Shown: piece after piece, positions 1 through 11,660 of the stretch | Layout: each line of letters starts with the position of its first letter | Position numbering within the stretch: the stretch's first letter is position 1 | Source of the DNA: Calycina herbarum | Lineage: Eukaryota > Ascomycota > Leotiomycetes > Helotiales > Pezizellaceae | DNA: 64,000 bases | Assembly (NCBI GenBank): GCA_001414485.1 | Contig: LLEY01000187.1 | Span: 50,564 to 114,563, forward strand | Direction: 5' to 3' | Translations under genes and position numbers: made by a program | Notes under the pieces: generated by a model | Told to the model about the DNA's origin: nothing | Database searches by the model: none | The model's input: the letters and a program-made list of their open reading frames with translations, nothing else

Positions 1-132
1 AATAGCGGCTTGGAAAGCCGCAATCCAATTGAGCCACAGCTTGTAAAGCCTTTTGAATGGCTCGCAGTCGAATTTGAAAAGAGAGGTCGTAGTATTGAGG
101 GTGTAGCGGAAGAGGCGGTTTGTATCATTTGA
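1..132 (+). CDS. C-terminal end of a gene cut by the window start
   Basis: Frame 1 is open from the first base to a TGA at 130-132, giving 43 residues rich in Glu with a pattern like EWLAVEFEKRGRSIEGVAEE. The composition looks like real protein, with an amphipathic helical character. It is too short to assign to a family, and no start is visible because the gene would begin upstream of the window. A chance open frame cannot be excluded. Confidence 0.35.
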   Translation, partial: NSGLESRNPIEPQLVKPFEWLAVEFEKRGRSIEGVAEEAVCII

Positions 133-920
133 CCTGATTTTGTCCTTCGCTGTCTCTGTAGCACAGCCGTCTTAAGTTAGAGCTGTCAAAGTTGTAGAAA
201 GTAAAGTGTCTGGCTTACTCAAAAGATGCACCTTGGCAGATGCTACACTGAGTGCTGTCCGCCTTAGCCTTGTGCAATTTACAAGTTACACATAATTCTA
301 TTACAAGCATGATCTTTAGCCTTTATCGTATATGTGAGATGAACTGATGTGGATAATCACCTTTGCAGGTTCTGCACTCAATGCTCTCTGTCTCGGCCTT
401 TCTTTTTTTACAAGTTACACATAACGCTGATTTGGGCATGATATTTAGCCTGTATCTTATATCTGAGATAACCGGATGTGGATAGTATTTTCCTCTCAAA
501 CACCTAGAAAAGATGAAAATGCATAAAATGTGAAGCGATGCACGGAAGAGCAGCGTTGTGAAGCGGTCGCCTTGGAAGTTGACCGTTCTTGGTCGAGATA
601 GCAAATAAATAAGAATGGCATATGTTACCTTAATAAACAGCCTGCAATTTTTAGTCGGACAGACACCGGTTCCGAAAAATATAGAATACATCCTATCAAC
701 ATACTAGGGTCTCATTATTAACACTTAATTAAAAAGTCTACAATAAAGTACTTGTCGCCAAATATAGAGAGACATGGTTTTCATTCGAAAAGGTTTTAGA
801 GCTCATGGTACTATTCATTGCTAGATTTAGGTTGGCATAACTTTTCGCTAACTTGAAAAGAACCTGGATCTGCAAACTATTCTCACAGTACTTCCAGATT
901 AAAAACCCCTCGGTAAGATC
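133..920. other. Intergenic, holds the 129-bp duplication
   Basis: Apart from the duplicated cysteine-motif element there is AT-rich sequence without a convincing gene. The minus-strand frame 323-691 has no recognisable N-terminal half and is not called as a gene. Confidence 0.5.
231..492 (-). repeat. 129-bp tandem duplication coding a CxxC...CxxC motif, degenerate
   Basis: Two copies of a unit lie head to tail with a period of 129 bases, exactly 43 codons: about 235-363 and 364-492. On the minus strand each copy encodes the same pattern, CVTCK then a Lys-rich spacer then CxxC. The upstream copy reads CVTCKKRKAETESIECRTCK. The second reads CVTCKLHKAKADSTQCSICQ. The copies differ by many substitutions, so the duplication is not recent. 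A TAC in the first copy corresponds to TAA in the second, which closes the frame at 323. The first copy lies inside an open frame 323-691. The pattern resembles a small zinc-binding knuckle, but no family is recognised. It is probably a remnant of a repeat protein gene. Confidence 0.5.
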
Positions 921-2430
921 TTACTCACTCTTACTTGGGCCAAATGTAGCAGCCCAAGGTTCATAACCCGGAGAGTTGAAAATACGTTCCACCTGTCGCC
1001 TCCGAACTCCTACATTACCACCATCGAAAAGAGGGAGACATATAGCCGTATTTAGTAACTCTCCCCACGGCAAGCCAGCATCATAAGATGATCTATACCC
1101 GCAGTCAGCCCGATATTCCACCCTGTATTATCAAGAAGAAAAGAAGTCAAAACTTACATCCCCACCAAATTCATAGCATCAACAACACACTTCACAGCAC
1201 CATCCGAACAAAAGATCTTTGTCTCATAAGCGAGCTCGGCCGCGTTCTCGTTTTTCTCCAACCCCACGCAAGCTTTCCAAGTCAATGCTCGACTGGCTTC
1301 ACATCTCATCTTAATATCGATAAGAAGATCAGCAACACTCTGCCGTTCAATAACTGGTACTTTGCCATTCCTTGTGTCCTTCTTTGCAAATTCGAGGGCG
1401 AGACCAAAAGTTCTTCTCATAACACCCACCGAGATAGCTCCAACCAATGCCGCGGATAAGGTGAATGCCTTTTCAATCACAGCAGCACCTTGACCTGGTG
1501 CAGCGAGTAAATTGGAGGCAGGTACTCGGAGATTGGTGAACTTCACATGGGGTCCAGAGGTAGCGTTGTGACCGACGGTTTCTGGGTGTTTGAGCACTTT
1601 GTATGTGATTGGATCTTTGGCAATAACTTCTCGAGTGACGAGAAGGATGGCGACCTGACTAGGTGAGCCTCCTTCAAGCCGACAAGTTACACACTGGAGG
1701 TCTGCCCCTCGTTCGTCCCAGCCGGCGCAGTTTGTTGCCCATATCTGTTTGAGCGAGTTAGCTATTTGGAATAAAAGCTTTGGAAAGAGGATCAAGGGGA
1801 AAGATGATTGAATTTGCTATTTAAGGAGAATTGGATACTCAATTTCTGGATTTCTCCAAACACTTGAGAGTTACGAGAGCAACGATAACCAAAAGGAATG
1901 ACTGTACAAATGAAATCCTTTCAACATACTTTCTCTCCATTGATAACCCATTCATCGCCCTCTTGTCGCACTGTCGTTTGCAACCCCAGCCCATCTTCCT
2001 CAACAAAATTTGCAACCCCTCCTGGTTCAGAATGAACCAAACTAGCAAGCGGCGATCCCGTCCCCCTCAAAAAAGGTTCAAAAAACCTCTTATGTTGCTC
2101 CTCATTCCCCCCAATAATAAGTGGTAGCAAACCAAGTCCAGTAGCGAGAATTGTCAGAGAAGCACTTGCTTCCACAGCATAGAATTCCTCAGCACAAATT
2201 GCTGCTTCAATCAAGGGGCCACCAATTCCACCCAAGGCACTTGGAACCTGGGCTTTGATCAATCCTGCTGTTGTAGCGGTCTCGTAGATTGATTTTGTTG
2301 ATTGGAATTTGCCGAATGGGGTTTGGTGAGGGGCTTGCAGGGTGGATGCAGTGCTTAGGACTGTGGTTGCGAATTCTTGCGCTGATTTTCGGAGGGCATT
2401 CTGCTCTGGGGAGAGGGAAAAGTCGATCAT
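921..2430 (-). CDS. Nitroalkane oxidase-like flavoenzyme (acyl-CoA dehydrogenase superfamily)
   Basis: Three exons give 419 residues: 2430-1930, 1744-1158 and 1092-921. The last junction uses the TATAG acceptor at 1093-1095 in preference to an ACAG 30 bases earlier, because this restores the family spacing VGISSYDAG. The order is acyl-CoA dehydrogenase N-terminal helical domain, beta domain (SLVHSEPGGVANF, then WVINGEKIWATN) and C-terminal helical domain. Near the end is LFDGGNVGVRRRQ, where ordinary acyl-CoA dehydrogenases carry a catalytic Glu in YEG. Nitroalkane oxidase uses Asp at this place (Asp402 in the Fusarium enzyme). GYEPWAATFG close to the C terminus also fits that enzyme. Such enzymes oxidise nitroalkanes to aldehydes with release of nitrite and peroxide, using FAD. 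There is no targeting signal. The substrate is inferred from homology recalled from memory. Confidence 0.8.
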
Positions 2431-2929
2431 GGTGAAATGAATGTAGCCTGATGTTGGTTAGAAATGATTTTGTATAATGGTGGAAGGCATCGAGGGCTTT
2501 GGAGAGAGGTCAACGACTATGTAGACGAAATTGGTAAGTGCGGGGTCACCATCAACTGTGGGAGCTTACGTGAGCTTGCTTGAAAAATTACCAATGAAAT
2601 GGCGATTTTATAGCATGGTGGTGTGCTTAATCTCAATCTCCGAGGAAGAGATTAATAACCTCCAATAGGAAAAAACTGTGTTATAACAAGGACATTCGAT
2701 AGAAATTACCTGAGGCTTGGCTAATTTACAACGATAATCTATGCCTAGAGTTAGCGAACAATTTGAAAAATAGATGGGAAGAAAGTCACTAGGAAGTCAA
2801 AAGAGCGACAAAGAAACGAGGCACACGCTTTCCTATCATAAAATCAAAGAAGTATCATCCCAGTTTAGGCATACGCGAGATATTGCCAAATCGTTCGTCT
2901 ATAGGTCGCCTTTGGTCTCAATCCTACCA
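2431..2929. other. Spacer, promoter side of the flavoenzyme gene
   Basis: The spacer lies between the 5' end of the flavoenzyme gene and the 3' end of the broken epoxide hydrolase. I see no repeat, RNA gene or coding signal. Confidence 0.5.
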
Positions 2930-4426
2930 TCAATACCTACTAACTATCGCCCTCTTGCCTCCAAAAGCACCACCCCTTTTCCAAACATTCGCTTCAGATC
3001 TGAGCTAAAAGCTCTGGCTGCCCAGTAGCAAAGAAGTGGCCCCCGACATCGCGTTCCGATTCATGGACCACATCCCCAATGGCCGTACACCAAGCTTTAG
3101 GTAGAACAAAGTTTTCCTTCGCATTGAAAGCTAAAAATTCATATCAGTCTCAAGATGCAGAAATTCTCAAAAGAAAGGAAGCAATGGAAATTACCTAGCC
3201 CCAACTTAATTAACACCAGGAATATATTCCTCAACCTTGGCCCTCATCACAGAATTTGGTCCTTCTTTCGTATTGGCAACTTCATAATAGATTCTCCCAG
3301 CTGCACCTGGACCTCCAGCACTAAACTGGTACACACTAATCCAGGTAAATATCTTGTCGTCAGTCCATGGGTAGTCATCTGACCAATCATGCTGTTTCTC
3401 ATATATCCAGGCTAGAAGTGCAGTTGGGGAATCGTTTAATGCATAAGCGACAGTTTGTGGTCCGGTGTATTGTGGGAAATAGAAACCTCGCCCGGTGTCT
3501 GCAAATTTTGTTGTACGTTCTGAGATAAAAGTTAGCACTGATACCTGACAACCTTCTGAGTGAGACGCCGGAGCTGTTGAGAGTCAGTTTGTACATACCA
3601 AGTCCAGCTTTTTCTCGGGCGCTGTAAGGCGTGAATGCATATTTGAGTGCCGAAATGGGATTTTTCATCATAGTCGGCGGGACATCTCGGAACATGTTGA
3701 GATGACTAGCTTTGACATGCTCAGGATATGCCAATCCTATGCAACGGGTTAGATGAATCCCAACCCCCCCCTTGGGTAACATATTCGTCATATCCGAGTT
3801 GAAGCATCAACGTGTGGCAGTCTTTAGCGTACTGCTTGGCAGCGAACCCACGTTGCTTGACACTGGAATTGAAACCGAAATTTGGCAAAGATGGTGCTAT
3901 GATATGGAATGCTGGACCATCTGGTCGAGACAGCAATGGGAGAAGTGGTAAGACCTCTAGAAATGACCCCGGCCCTGAATAGTGTTAGTCTCCGGATCTG
4001 ATTCCTATGCGTTTGCTAATAACTTACATCCGTGGACAAACAGCAGTGGAATGGCATTCTCAACTGTGCTCTTCTGCCAAACAAAATGAATATCTAGCTC
4101 GTCGGATCCATTGACTTTGATGCCAGTGTGATACTGAGGAATTTCGTTCAAACGTTTCTCCGCTTACCTCAAATCCCATTGCTCCCATGCTTTGGTCAAT
4201 CACTTCATTTCTGCCTAGGGATGTGTCGTTAGTATCGGCTCTCCACCGAATTACCCACACCCCCTTGAACAGAAATAAGATATAAACGGGGTTCACATAC
4301 CAACGGAACACCCAGGTCCCATCCAGACTCATCAAGCTCATCGGGAAACTCGGCTAGGGCCAATTTTGTCTTCAAAGTATCTGACTTTTTCTGCGGAACG
4401 GCAATCTTATATGGTTGAGGAGTCAT
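2930..4426 (-). pseudogene. Microsomal-type epoxide hydrolase, multiply disrupted
   Basis: The reading starts at 4426 with an epoxide-hydrolase N-terminal (EHN) domain ending GWDLGVPL. After an intron with a clear ACTAAC branch site, the family sequence continues in one frame through two stops: TGA at 4200-4202 (AEMK-stop-LTKAWEQW) and TAA at 4164-4166 (DLR-stop-AEKRLNEIPQYHTG). Both could arise from C-to-T changes of CGA and CAA. The alpha/beta-hydrolase fold follows ([22 protein letters not shown]). At the nucleophile elbow, where TQGGDWG is expected, an 8-G run (3764-3771) shifts the frame and the catalytic Asp codon is gone. The C-terminal exon (SDLKRMFGKG, GGAFGGKRAIVS) needs two more frame changes. 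The intact enzyme would hydrolyse epoxides to diols. This copy cannot make a working protein. Introns and cap-domain sequence are still clear, so the decay is recent. Confidence 0.85.
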
Positions 4427-5014
4427 GGTGTTCGATAAAAGGAAAAATTGGAAAATCGGGCAGGAATAATAATGACAAGTATGCTGTAAACTGGAGAAGA
4501 TGGGACACTTTGCTTGAGATTGGCAGCTGAATAACAGCAGAATGACTGAAAGAGGAACAGAGAGTTATTTGAACTGTCTGGAATAAACATTGGCACCGCA
4601 ACACACCCTGTAATCGATTGGTAAACTTAACAAGAGTATGGAGGTCTGGAGGGCGCAGAGAAGTACATTTGAGATAAAAACATGTTGTAACTCTGGCAAA
4701 TAGAGATAAGATATATGCGATGTGGACTGTCTCAAATGTCCATAAATATAAATACTATGTCATTGGGTTGGTTAGGTTGACCTATCATTGTTGGAGCATA
4801 AATTTACTTGGAGAGAGTAGGTGAGGTGGTATCTGGGTGGTTGCTCATGAATTAGAAATAGATGTCGGCGAAAGGTCACGTGGCATCGTGCGAAGAGCTC
4901 CGAGGTGCGTCATCGAGTCCTAGCACCATCACCATTCTACCACCAGAACCCGCAGACAGTCGACGAGACATGAATTTGAAACTGGCAGCTATCCAGAAAT
5001 GATGCGAGACCACC
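4427..5014. other. Divergent intergenic region
   Basis: The region lies between the 5' end of the epoxide hydrolase pseudogene and the Rad4 start. AT-rich in the left half. No repeat or RNA gene is seen. Confidence 0.5.
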
Positions 5015-7629
5015 ATGCCACCGAAACGAAGAGGACGTCCATCGAAGACGCCTGGAAGATTGAACGATGATACGAACACCAGCGAATCTTCAACGTCGAT
5101 GACTAGAAAGCGGGCTTCGACTGGCAGACGAGGGAATGCAGGCACATCGACCCAAAATGCAGTTCCAGATGTTTATCGAGAAATGCTGGAGGACTCAGTC
5201 GTAGAACAGTCGAATATACCCGAAAGGCCATTAAAAAGGCGAAGGACTGGCTCTCGTGTGGCCACCGGAGCGGTAGTTCCTCCGCGAGAGCATACGAAAA
5301 AGACTATAGACGAAGAGGACGAGCTCGAATTTGAGGACGTTCTTGATACGGAGGCAGTCGATGGTGGTTCCGATGGCGAGGGCACAAAGAAAAGGCAGGC
5401 CCAGACGGCATATAGGGACTCGGATGAGGAGTCAGATAATGAAAGCATTGGTTGGAATAACTTCGAGTTTGGAGCCCTTCCTCAAGATGAAGAGCCTACG
5501 GGTGATCTCGAATTGACTCTCAAGAAAAATGAGACAACGCCTACACGAGGGAAGGCCAATCCCCGCAGACGGTCGTCCACCAAGGCGGACAAGGTTGCAC
5601 GACTGGAAACCCATCGGATGCATGTTTTATGTCTTCTGTCGCATGTTGATCGAAGAAACAATTGGTGTAATGATTTAGATGTACAAAGATCGCTCAAATC
5701 ACTGTTGGATAAAAAGGTCTTGGCCGACCTGAGACCAAAATCTGATCTCTCGCAGTTCGGAAAAACCGAGTTTCTCAAAAGAGGTTTAGAAAAGGTTGGT
5801 AGAATGTGGAGGTCTAGATTCAGTATCACAGCGAGGGGGTTGCGTAGAGCTCTATGGGCCGATGATCAAGAGGACCTTGAAAACGCAAGTATTGACCTGT
5901 CCGGAAGGGGTGTTTTTTCTTGTAAGTTATCTAACACTACACAGTATAAGCTGCCAGATGATACTGAACTTATCTTCGATAAATCTGACTTCAAAGACGC
6001 CGCAAAAACTCTAAAAGGATCACGAGATCTTGGTGCGCAACTTTATTGTGCTCTCTTGCGTAGTGCGGGTTTAGATGTTCGCCTAGTATTCTCTCTTCAA
6101 CCATTATCTTTTGCCTCTGGGGGACCTTCAATGCCTAAGAGCTATGTAGCAGCATCGAAACGGGGCAGTCCAGCTACCAGTGATGACGAGGCTAAAACTT
6201 CCAATGTTCCTGCTAAGCCACCGGGTCTTGGTGAGGCCCTCCCTCATGTCCCTGGCATGTTTTCCTCTCCAAGGCGGCGTCTTGGGCACCCCAGTGCGGC
6301 AGATTACGATATACCTGAAATGAGTGCTCCTCCGCGACCATCTCGACCGCCCCAAAAACCAAAACCGAAACCTATAACGGAATCGCCCTACCCAGTATTC
6401 TGGGTCGAGGTCCTTGATGAAGCTCACCAGAAATGGCTTCCTGTTGATCCACTCGTCACGGATACCATTGCAAAGCCTCGGGCCTTCGAACCACCGATGG
6501 CTGATCGTGAAAACAGTATGTCTTATGTTGTCGCTTTTGACGATGGAGGCAGTGCCCGGGATGTCACCAAAAGATATACTAAAGCGTTCAATGCAAAGAC
6601 TAGGAAAACTCGAATTGAGGCTACCCAAGGCGGGGAGAAATGGTGGAGGAAAACCATGAGAATTTATTCTCGGGATACCAAGAGTGACCTGGATCAAATA
6701 GAAGACATCGAACTGGCGGCAAATGAGGCCAAGGAACCGATGCCGAAAAACATTGCGGACTTTAAAGATCATCCGGTTTATGCCTTAGAAAGGCATCTGA
6801 AAAGGAATGAACTTCTCGTAGCTACACGAGAGGTTGGAAAAGTGGCTGCTGGCCGCGATTCTAGTTTGCCCGGTGGGAAGAAACTCGAAAGTGTTTATAG
6901 GAGACGAGACGTTAAGATTGCCCGGAGTGCAGATGCTTGGTACCGACTCGGCAGAGACATTAAAATGGGGCAGCAACCAGTCAAGACTGTGCCTGCAAAG
7001 CGAAGACCGGATAACGATCCTTTTGAAAACGGGCTTGACGAGCGACCTGGCACGAATCTCTATACGCAGGATCAAACGGAGATATATCAAGCTCCTCCTG
7101 TCGTCAACGGCCAGATACCCAAGAACACATTCGGAAACATCGACATTTATGTTCCGAGCATGGTTCCCAAGGGCGGTGTTCATGTACGTCGTAAGTCTTC
7201 CACATCTCGGAAACCAAGGCTTGCTTGCTAACAGTGGTAGATGATGATGCTCTACGGGCCGCTCGTCTTTTAGGAATCGATTATGCACCAGCACTAGCAG
7301 GCTTCGATTTCAAGGGTAGACATGGAACTGCAGTCTTCAAAGGAGTCGTAGTTGCCGTTGAATTCCGAGAGGCTATGGAGGCTGTGATTGAGGGCTTCAG
7401 AGATGAACGAGATCGTGAACGAGAACATAAACGTGAAATGGCGGTACTCAACATGTGGAAGAGATTCGTCGTTGGTCTACGCATCAAAGAGCGTGTTGAT
7501 GCATATGCTGTTGAGGGCGAAGAGGATGACGTTCGGAACTGGAAGGCGAACGTTGATGAGGAAATGGATGATTCTAACGATGAGTACGTGGATGACGAAG
7601 ACGGGGGCGGGGGCTTCTTTCCAGAATGA
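5015..7629 (+). CDS. RAD4: Rad4/XPC nucleotide-excision repair damage sensor
   Basis: Two exons (5015-7190 and 7241-7629) encode 854 residues. The intron has GTAAGT, a GCTAAC branch site and a TAG acceptor at 7238-7240. The N-terminal 200 residues are acidic, Arg/Lys-rich and probably disordered. The transglutaminase-like domain runs from about 200 to 560, with the paired segment YPVFWVEVLDEAHQKWLPVD and later SYVVAFDD. BHD1 follows (IADFKDHPVYALERHLKRNE), then BHD2 (ESVYRRRDVKIARSADAWYR) and BHD3, which spans the intron (NIDIYVPSMVPKGGVHV, then AARLLGIDYAPALAGFDF). The tail is acidic. In yeast Rad4 recognises helix-distorting lesions with Rad23 and starts global-genome repair in the nucleus. 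Domain order and length fit the family. Confidence 0.93.
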
Positions 7630-8949
7630 GACTTTTGTTGTTCTGATACCCCATACGCCCAATGTGGAACATTGAAGTGCTCCAATAGCTCGCCAAGACA
7701 ACACCAAAAGAGAACAAGCATCCAAAGCCACGTCAAACTTTCAGCCACCCATCGACACCAGAAAGTATCAACTTTGGCGGCATCTTCAGCAGAGCTTTTC
7801 GGCCCGGCAGATATGTATTCCCAACATACAATAGTTCCTCGAAAGTCGCATTACACTCGGCGAGTGCCGGAAGTATCTTTCGGGGTACCTAAAAATACTC
7901 TCATTTCATCCATTCATACTCCCTGTTGGCAGTTTACTTTTCACGAGATCTGTCAGCGACCCGGCTGGATTGTCAGCACGCTGGACAAGGCGGCCTAGAA
8001 GCTTGCTTATTATGATAACTGGTCTGAATAAATGAGTCTTCGCTTCCAAGTTTTCATTGGGATAGTTTATGAGTGTTTCTTGATTTTGGTCATTTGGATT
8101 TATCAACCACTCGCATTCTCTCTCAAGTGTACTTCTGTCTATTTTGTAACCCCCTTTTAATACTGTTATTCTCCTCCGGTTCTTGAATTTGGGTTATCAT
8201 GCTCCTATTAGGGCTCGGAGCGTAGAAACAAGGCTGGAATAGGCAGGTTCATCGCCGATCAGCCTGAACTCTAGTAACGGCAAGAGCTATTTTCGAGGAC
8301 TTCCTTATTTAGGTGTCTAAGAAGACTCAATGTTGCTCATTGTGCATGATATCTCCTTGCCAAGCCTGATTTCAGGGCTAGATACAACCGTCAGATTTTA
8401 GTGACGAAGAGTAAAGTATGCCCTGACTTATTCCGGATACATTCTAGTGTTTTAGGATGTCCGTCGATGTTGTTAAATTCCGAGCGGGTTTAACGAATAT
8501 TTAGGGTGATATTCTCAGCCCTAGAGATAGGTCTAGTCAATACTGCCAGGCCATGTTACTAGTGGGGCGTGGCTTCGTATCTTCTTCGCGCTGGGTTAGG
8601 AAGCTGGTTCTGATTCTGGGCTCATCCAGCTTCAATATTCAAGTGTAAAGGCAGGAGGGAAAATTGGAAGTATGGGAACGCTGACGCTACCCGGTCAGTT
8701 CGTGATATTGTGCCGCATAGAGTTGTGATGTTTCTCTTTTGCGGAGGATAAAGCTGAAAGCGCTCAAGTCTTTTCATGGCTTGCCGTTATATATGTTTCT
8801 CTGGCTTTCGGTTTTGCCACTCTTGCTCGGAGAACGAGTCTCGTTTCTCCTAACCAGTTCGCATATAGCTGTCATTGCCCTGATCATTTTCGCACATTAG
8901 AGATCAATTCTCCCAACTCGTACGGATATTCTCCACTGTTCTTGTCACC
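7630..8949. other. Intergenic, 5' flank of the ferric reductase
   Basis: 1.3 kb without a supported gene. I looked for the ATCWGATAA iron-regulator GATA motif upstream of the reductase and did not find a clean copy. No repeats stand out. Confidence 0.4.
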
Positions 8950-11189
8950 ATGAGTTTGAATTCAACCAAAAGCAGCATTCTGCCTTATACCAAAGGCCTC
9001 ACGGGTGTCAACTTATGGCTCAACGATATAACCAGGTATATCAGTTCCCTGAAATCTACTTGAAGCCCTTTTCTGATTATCTCTGGTCCGCTGAAGCGAT
9101 GTCCTTTACTCGTCTTTAGGGTTGCTAGCAATCTTGGTGCTTTTGTTTCGAGCAGTGGTAAAAGGGCAGGCACATCTCCGGCTTCTCTCGACTATCGCCC
9201 TTACCAACGACCAGCAAAAGTACTGGACAATTACTTCTGGCAAAATCTGGCCAAAACTAAAACTACACGTTCTCACAGCCCCTCTCATTCACAAGAGGCA
9301 CAACAAGGAGTTTCAAATTTCGGCAGCAACGAGCATTGGCACGTTGCCATCAAGACTCCATACTTTATTCCTTGCATTTTATATTTTTACCAACATCCTC
9401 TACTGCTGCCTACTCGATTATGAAAATCAACCTAAGGCAGCCTTGCTTGCTGAAGCTCGAGGTCAGTCAGTTTCTCGGGGGATATTTTCCTATTATTCTA
9501 TTTGAAGAGGTTCTTCGGTCCTTCCCCAAATATTTGCCATTACCCGAGAAGGATTAGAACAATTGGAAATTTGACTCATCCATTCTCCTAAACCTTCTCG
9601 GATATTGCATTTAAACTCTCTCGCACATTTTCCCAGAGAATTAAACTGAATCCTGGTAAATAGGACGTACTGGCCACCTCGCTGTTATGAATATGGCATC
9701 CCTATTCGTATTCTCTGCTAGAAATAACCCATTGATACCACTTCTTGGTATTCCATTCGACACTTTCAACTTGTTTCATCGTTGGGTTGGTCGAATTGTA
9801 GTTGTTCAGTCACTTGCTCACACTTTTATCTGGGGCGTCAACAACTACGATGTGTGGGGCTTAAAGGGGCTTGCTTCTAATATTCGTGCAGATTCCTTTC
9901 TGATATATGGTGTGGTAGCTACGGGTTCCATGGTTGCGATATTGTTCCAGTCGATCTCGGTTATTCGGCATGCCTTTTACGAGTCCTTTCTTCACTTGCA
10001 CCAGTTACTGGTTGTTATTATTCTGTCGGGCATTTTGTTGCATTGTGAAAAGGAAATGCTACCCCAGAAGCCTTTTATTTATGTTCTCATCTCTCTCTGG
10101 GCACTGGAACGCTTTACTCGTCTCATTCGGATTTTCTATCGGCGTGGGACTACTGTTCAAGTCGAGGCTCTTGAGGGTGGAGCCTGTCGTCTTACATTTG
10201 ATGTTGTGGGTATTCTCCGAGTTATTTTTTCCCTCTTTCAGGTTGTCTCAGGGGGACTGAAACAGTATTTCCTCCTTAGACAACTCTGTTTCCTCTTCAA
10301 TACCTTGCTTCTCTCAGCCATACTTCTCGAAACAGCAAACTAACTCCGAGATCATCCGTAGCATGGTACTTGGACAAAGCCCCCGGGATGCCACATTTAC
10401 GCCTACATCCCAAGCGTGTCACATTGGATGTCCCATCCGTTCAGTGTAGCTTGGGTTGAGGGTAAACAATACAACGACAGCCCGACCCTTGAGAGTTCTG
10501 ACTCCAGCGATACAGAAGCCGACTTCAAGACCGCGGCAAAGGGCCAAAGAACTGCTGTATCATGCATTGTTGCCAAAAGAACCGGCATGACAGCCGCGCT
10601 TTATCAGAAAGCGAGTAAAGCGCCAACCGGTATCATTAACATGCGTGCTTTCATAGAAGGTCCTTATGGGGGACTCGAAAACATGAGGTCATATGGAACG
10701 GTTGTTCTTTTTGCTGGTGGCGTAGGTATAACGCATCAGCTCAGTCACGTTCGGGATCTCGTAAATGGATTTGCTGACGGCACTTGCTCTACGAGGAAAG
10801 TCGTTTTGGTATGGTCTGTTCGATCGGCTGCGCAATTGGAATGGATCAGGCCATGGATGGACGAGTTATCGTCGATGCCAAAGAGAGGTTGCGAACTTAT
10901 TGTGCTGCGATATGTCACAAGGGCTCCTCCTGATTCGGACGACTCATCTGTTACGGAAAAGGCAGAAGGAGTGTCGGCGAGGGTAAAAGAAGTTACCTAT
11001 CACCGACCCTTCTGCTTTGGGCGACCAAATATCGTCGAAATCCTGAATAAGCAGTTCAACGACCGAGTCGGTGCTATGAGTGTAGGCGTCTGTGGACCAG
11101 GTGCTCTCGCTGACGATGTACGAGCTGCAGCTCGGAGACTTATGGAGATTGGGAACGTGAATTTTTGGGAAGAGGCTTTTACGTGGTGA
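8950..11189 (+). CDS. Ferric/metal reductase transmembrane component (FRE type)
   Basis: Four exons give 606 residues: 8950-9035, 9097-9461, 9664-10205 and 10362-11189. The third junction uses a GTGGGT donor so that LTFDV joins GTWTKPPGC in frame; the more obvious GTATTC donor is out of phase. After an N-terminal membrane helix (LLAILVLLFRAVV) comes the ferric-reductase membrane domain with spaced His (FHRWVG, LAHTF, FLHLHQLL, LLHCE). An FAD site HPFSVAW follows, then an NADPH-binding stretch VLFAGGVGITHQLSHVRDL, and the end NFWEEAFTW is typical of the family. Cys in CGPGALADDVR matches the conserved CGP motif. It moves electrons from NADPH across the membrane to Fe(III) or Cu(II) for uptake. 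The 202-bp second intron contains a fold-back element. Confidence 0.87.
9544..9601. repeat. Fold-back element in a ferric reductase intron
   Basis: The ends CCGAGAAGG and CCTTCTCGG are inverted. The arms stay partly complementary inward (GATTAGAACAATTGG against CCATTCTCCTAAAC). Similar sequences occur at 44465-44510 and 45915-45972, so this is a dispersed small element rather than a chance hairpin. Confidence 0.55.
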
Positions 11190-11660
11190 GATTTGAGTTG
11201 TTACCAGTGCGCAACTTGTAGCGGTATCGCGTGGTAGACAAGCATTACTTTGATTTTTAATGGCAGGAGCGACGGCGTTCGAGTAGAAAGGGTTCACATC
11301 GGGATGCGAGAAGCGGATCCGTAGTCACGCACATGGAAATCTTAATTGGTAAGAGGTGAGGTCTGGACCTTCATGGATCAATGAATATTTACAAGAATTT
11401 TAGAAGCAAAGTCTTCGGTATCACAAACATTGCGATTATAAATTTAAATGATTTTACAATATAAATGAGTAATCCAGCATGCTGCAGCACTGGGAACTTT
11501 GAAGTGTTGCTTTAGTCCCAGCCAACACGTTCAGCGAAACCATACTATATTTCTCCAGATGTTTAGGATAATATTGAAATTTATCCTAGACAATTGAAAC
11601 AATTCAGGGCATTGCTTAGCGATTAGCTACCTATGGTCTTGAGTATTTGGCGACGTGGAA
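11190..11660. other. Convergent 3' spacer
   Basis: AT-rich spacer between two tail-to-tail genes. Poly(A)-type AATAAA-like runs are likely, but no other feature is seen. Confidence 0.4.

Noticed and set aside
6128..6772. Long antisense frame of 214 residues
   Set aside because: A shadow of the Rad4 coding exon.
10210..10361. Frameshift in the ferric reductase at the obvious GTATTC donor
   Set aside because: Using the GTGGGT donor four bases earlier joins the exons in frame and restores the FAD-domain sequence, so no lesion is needed.
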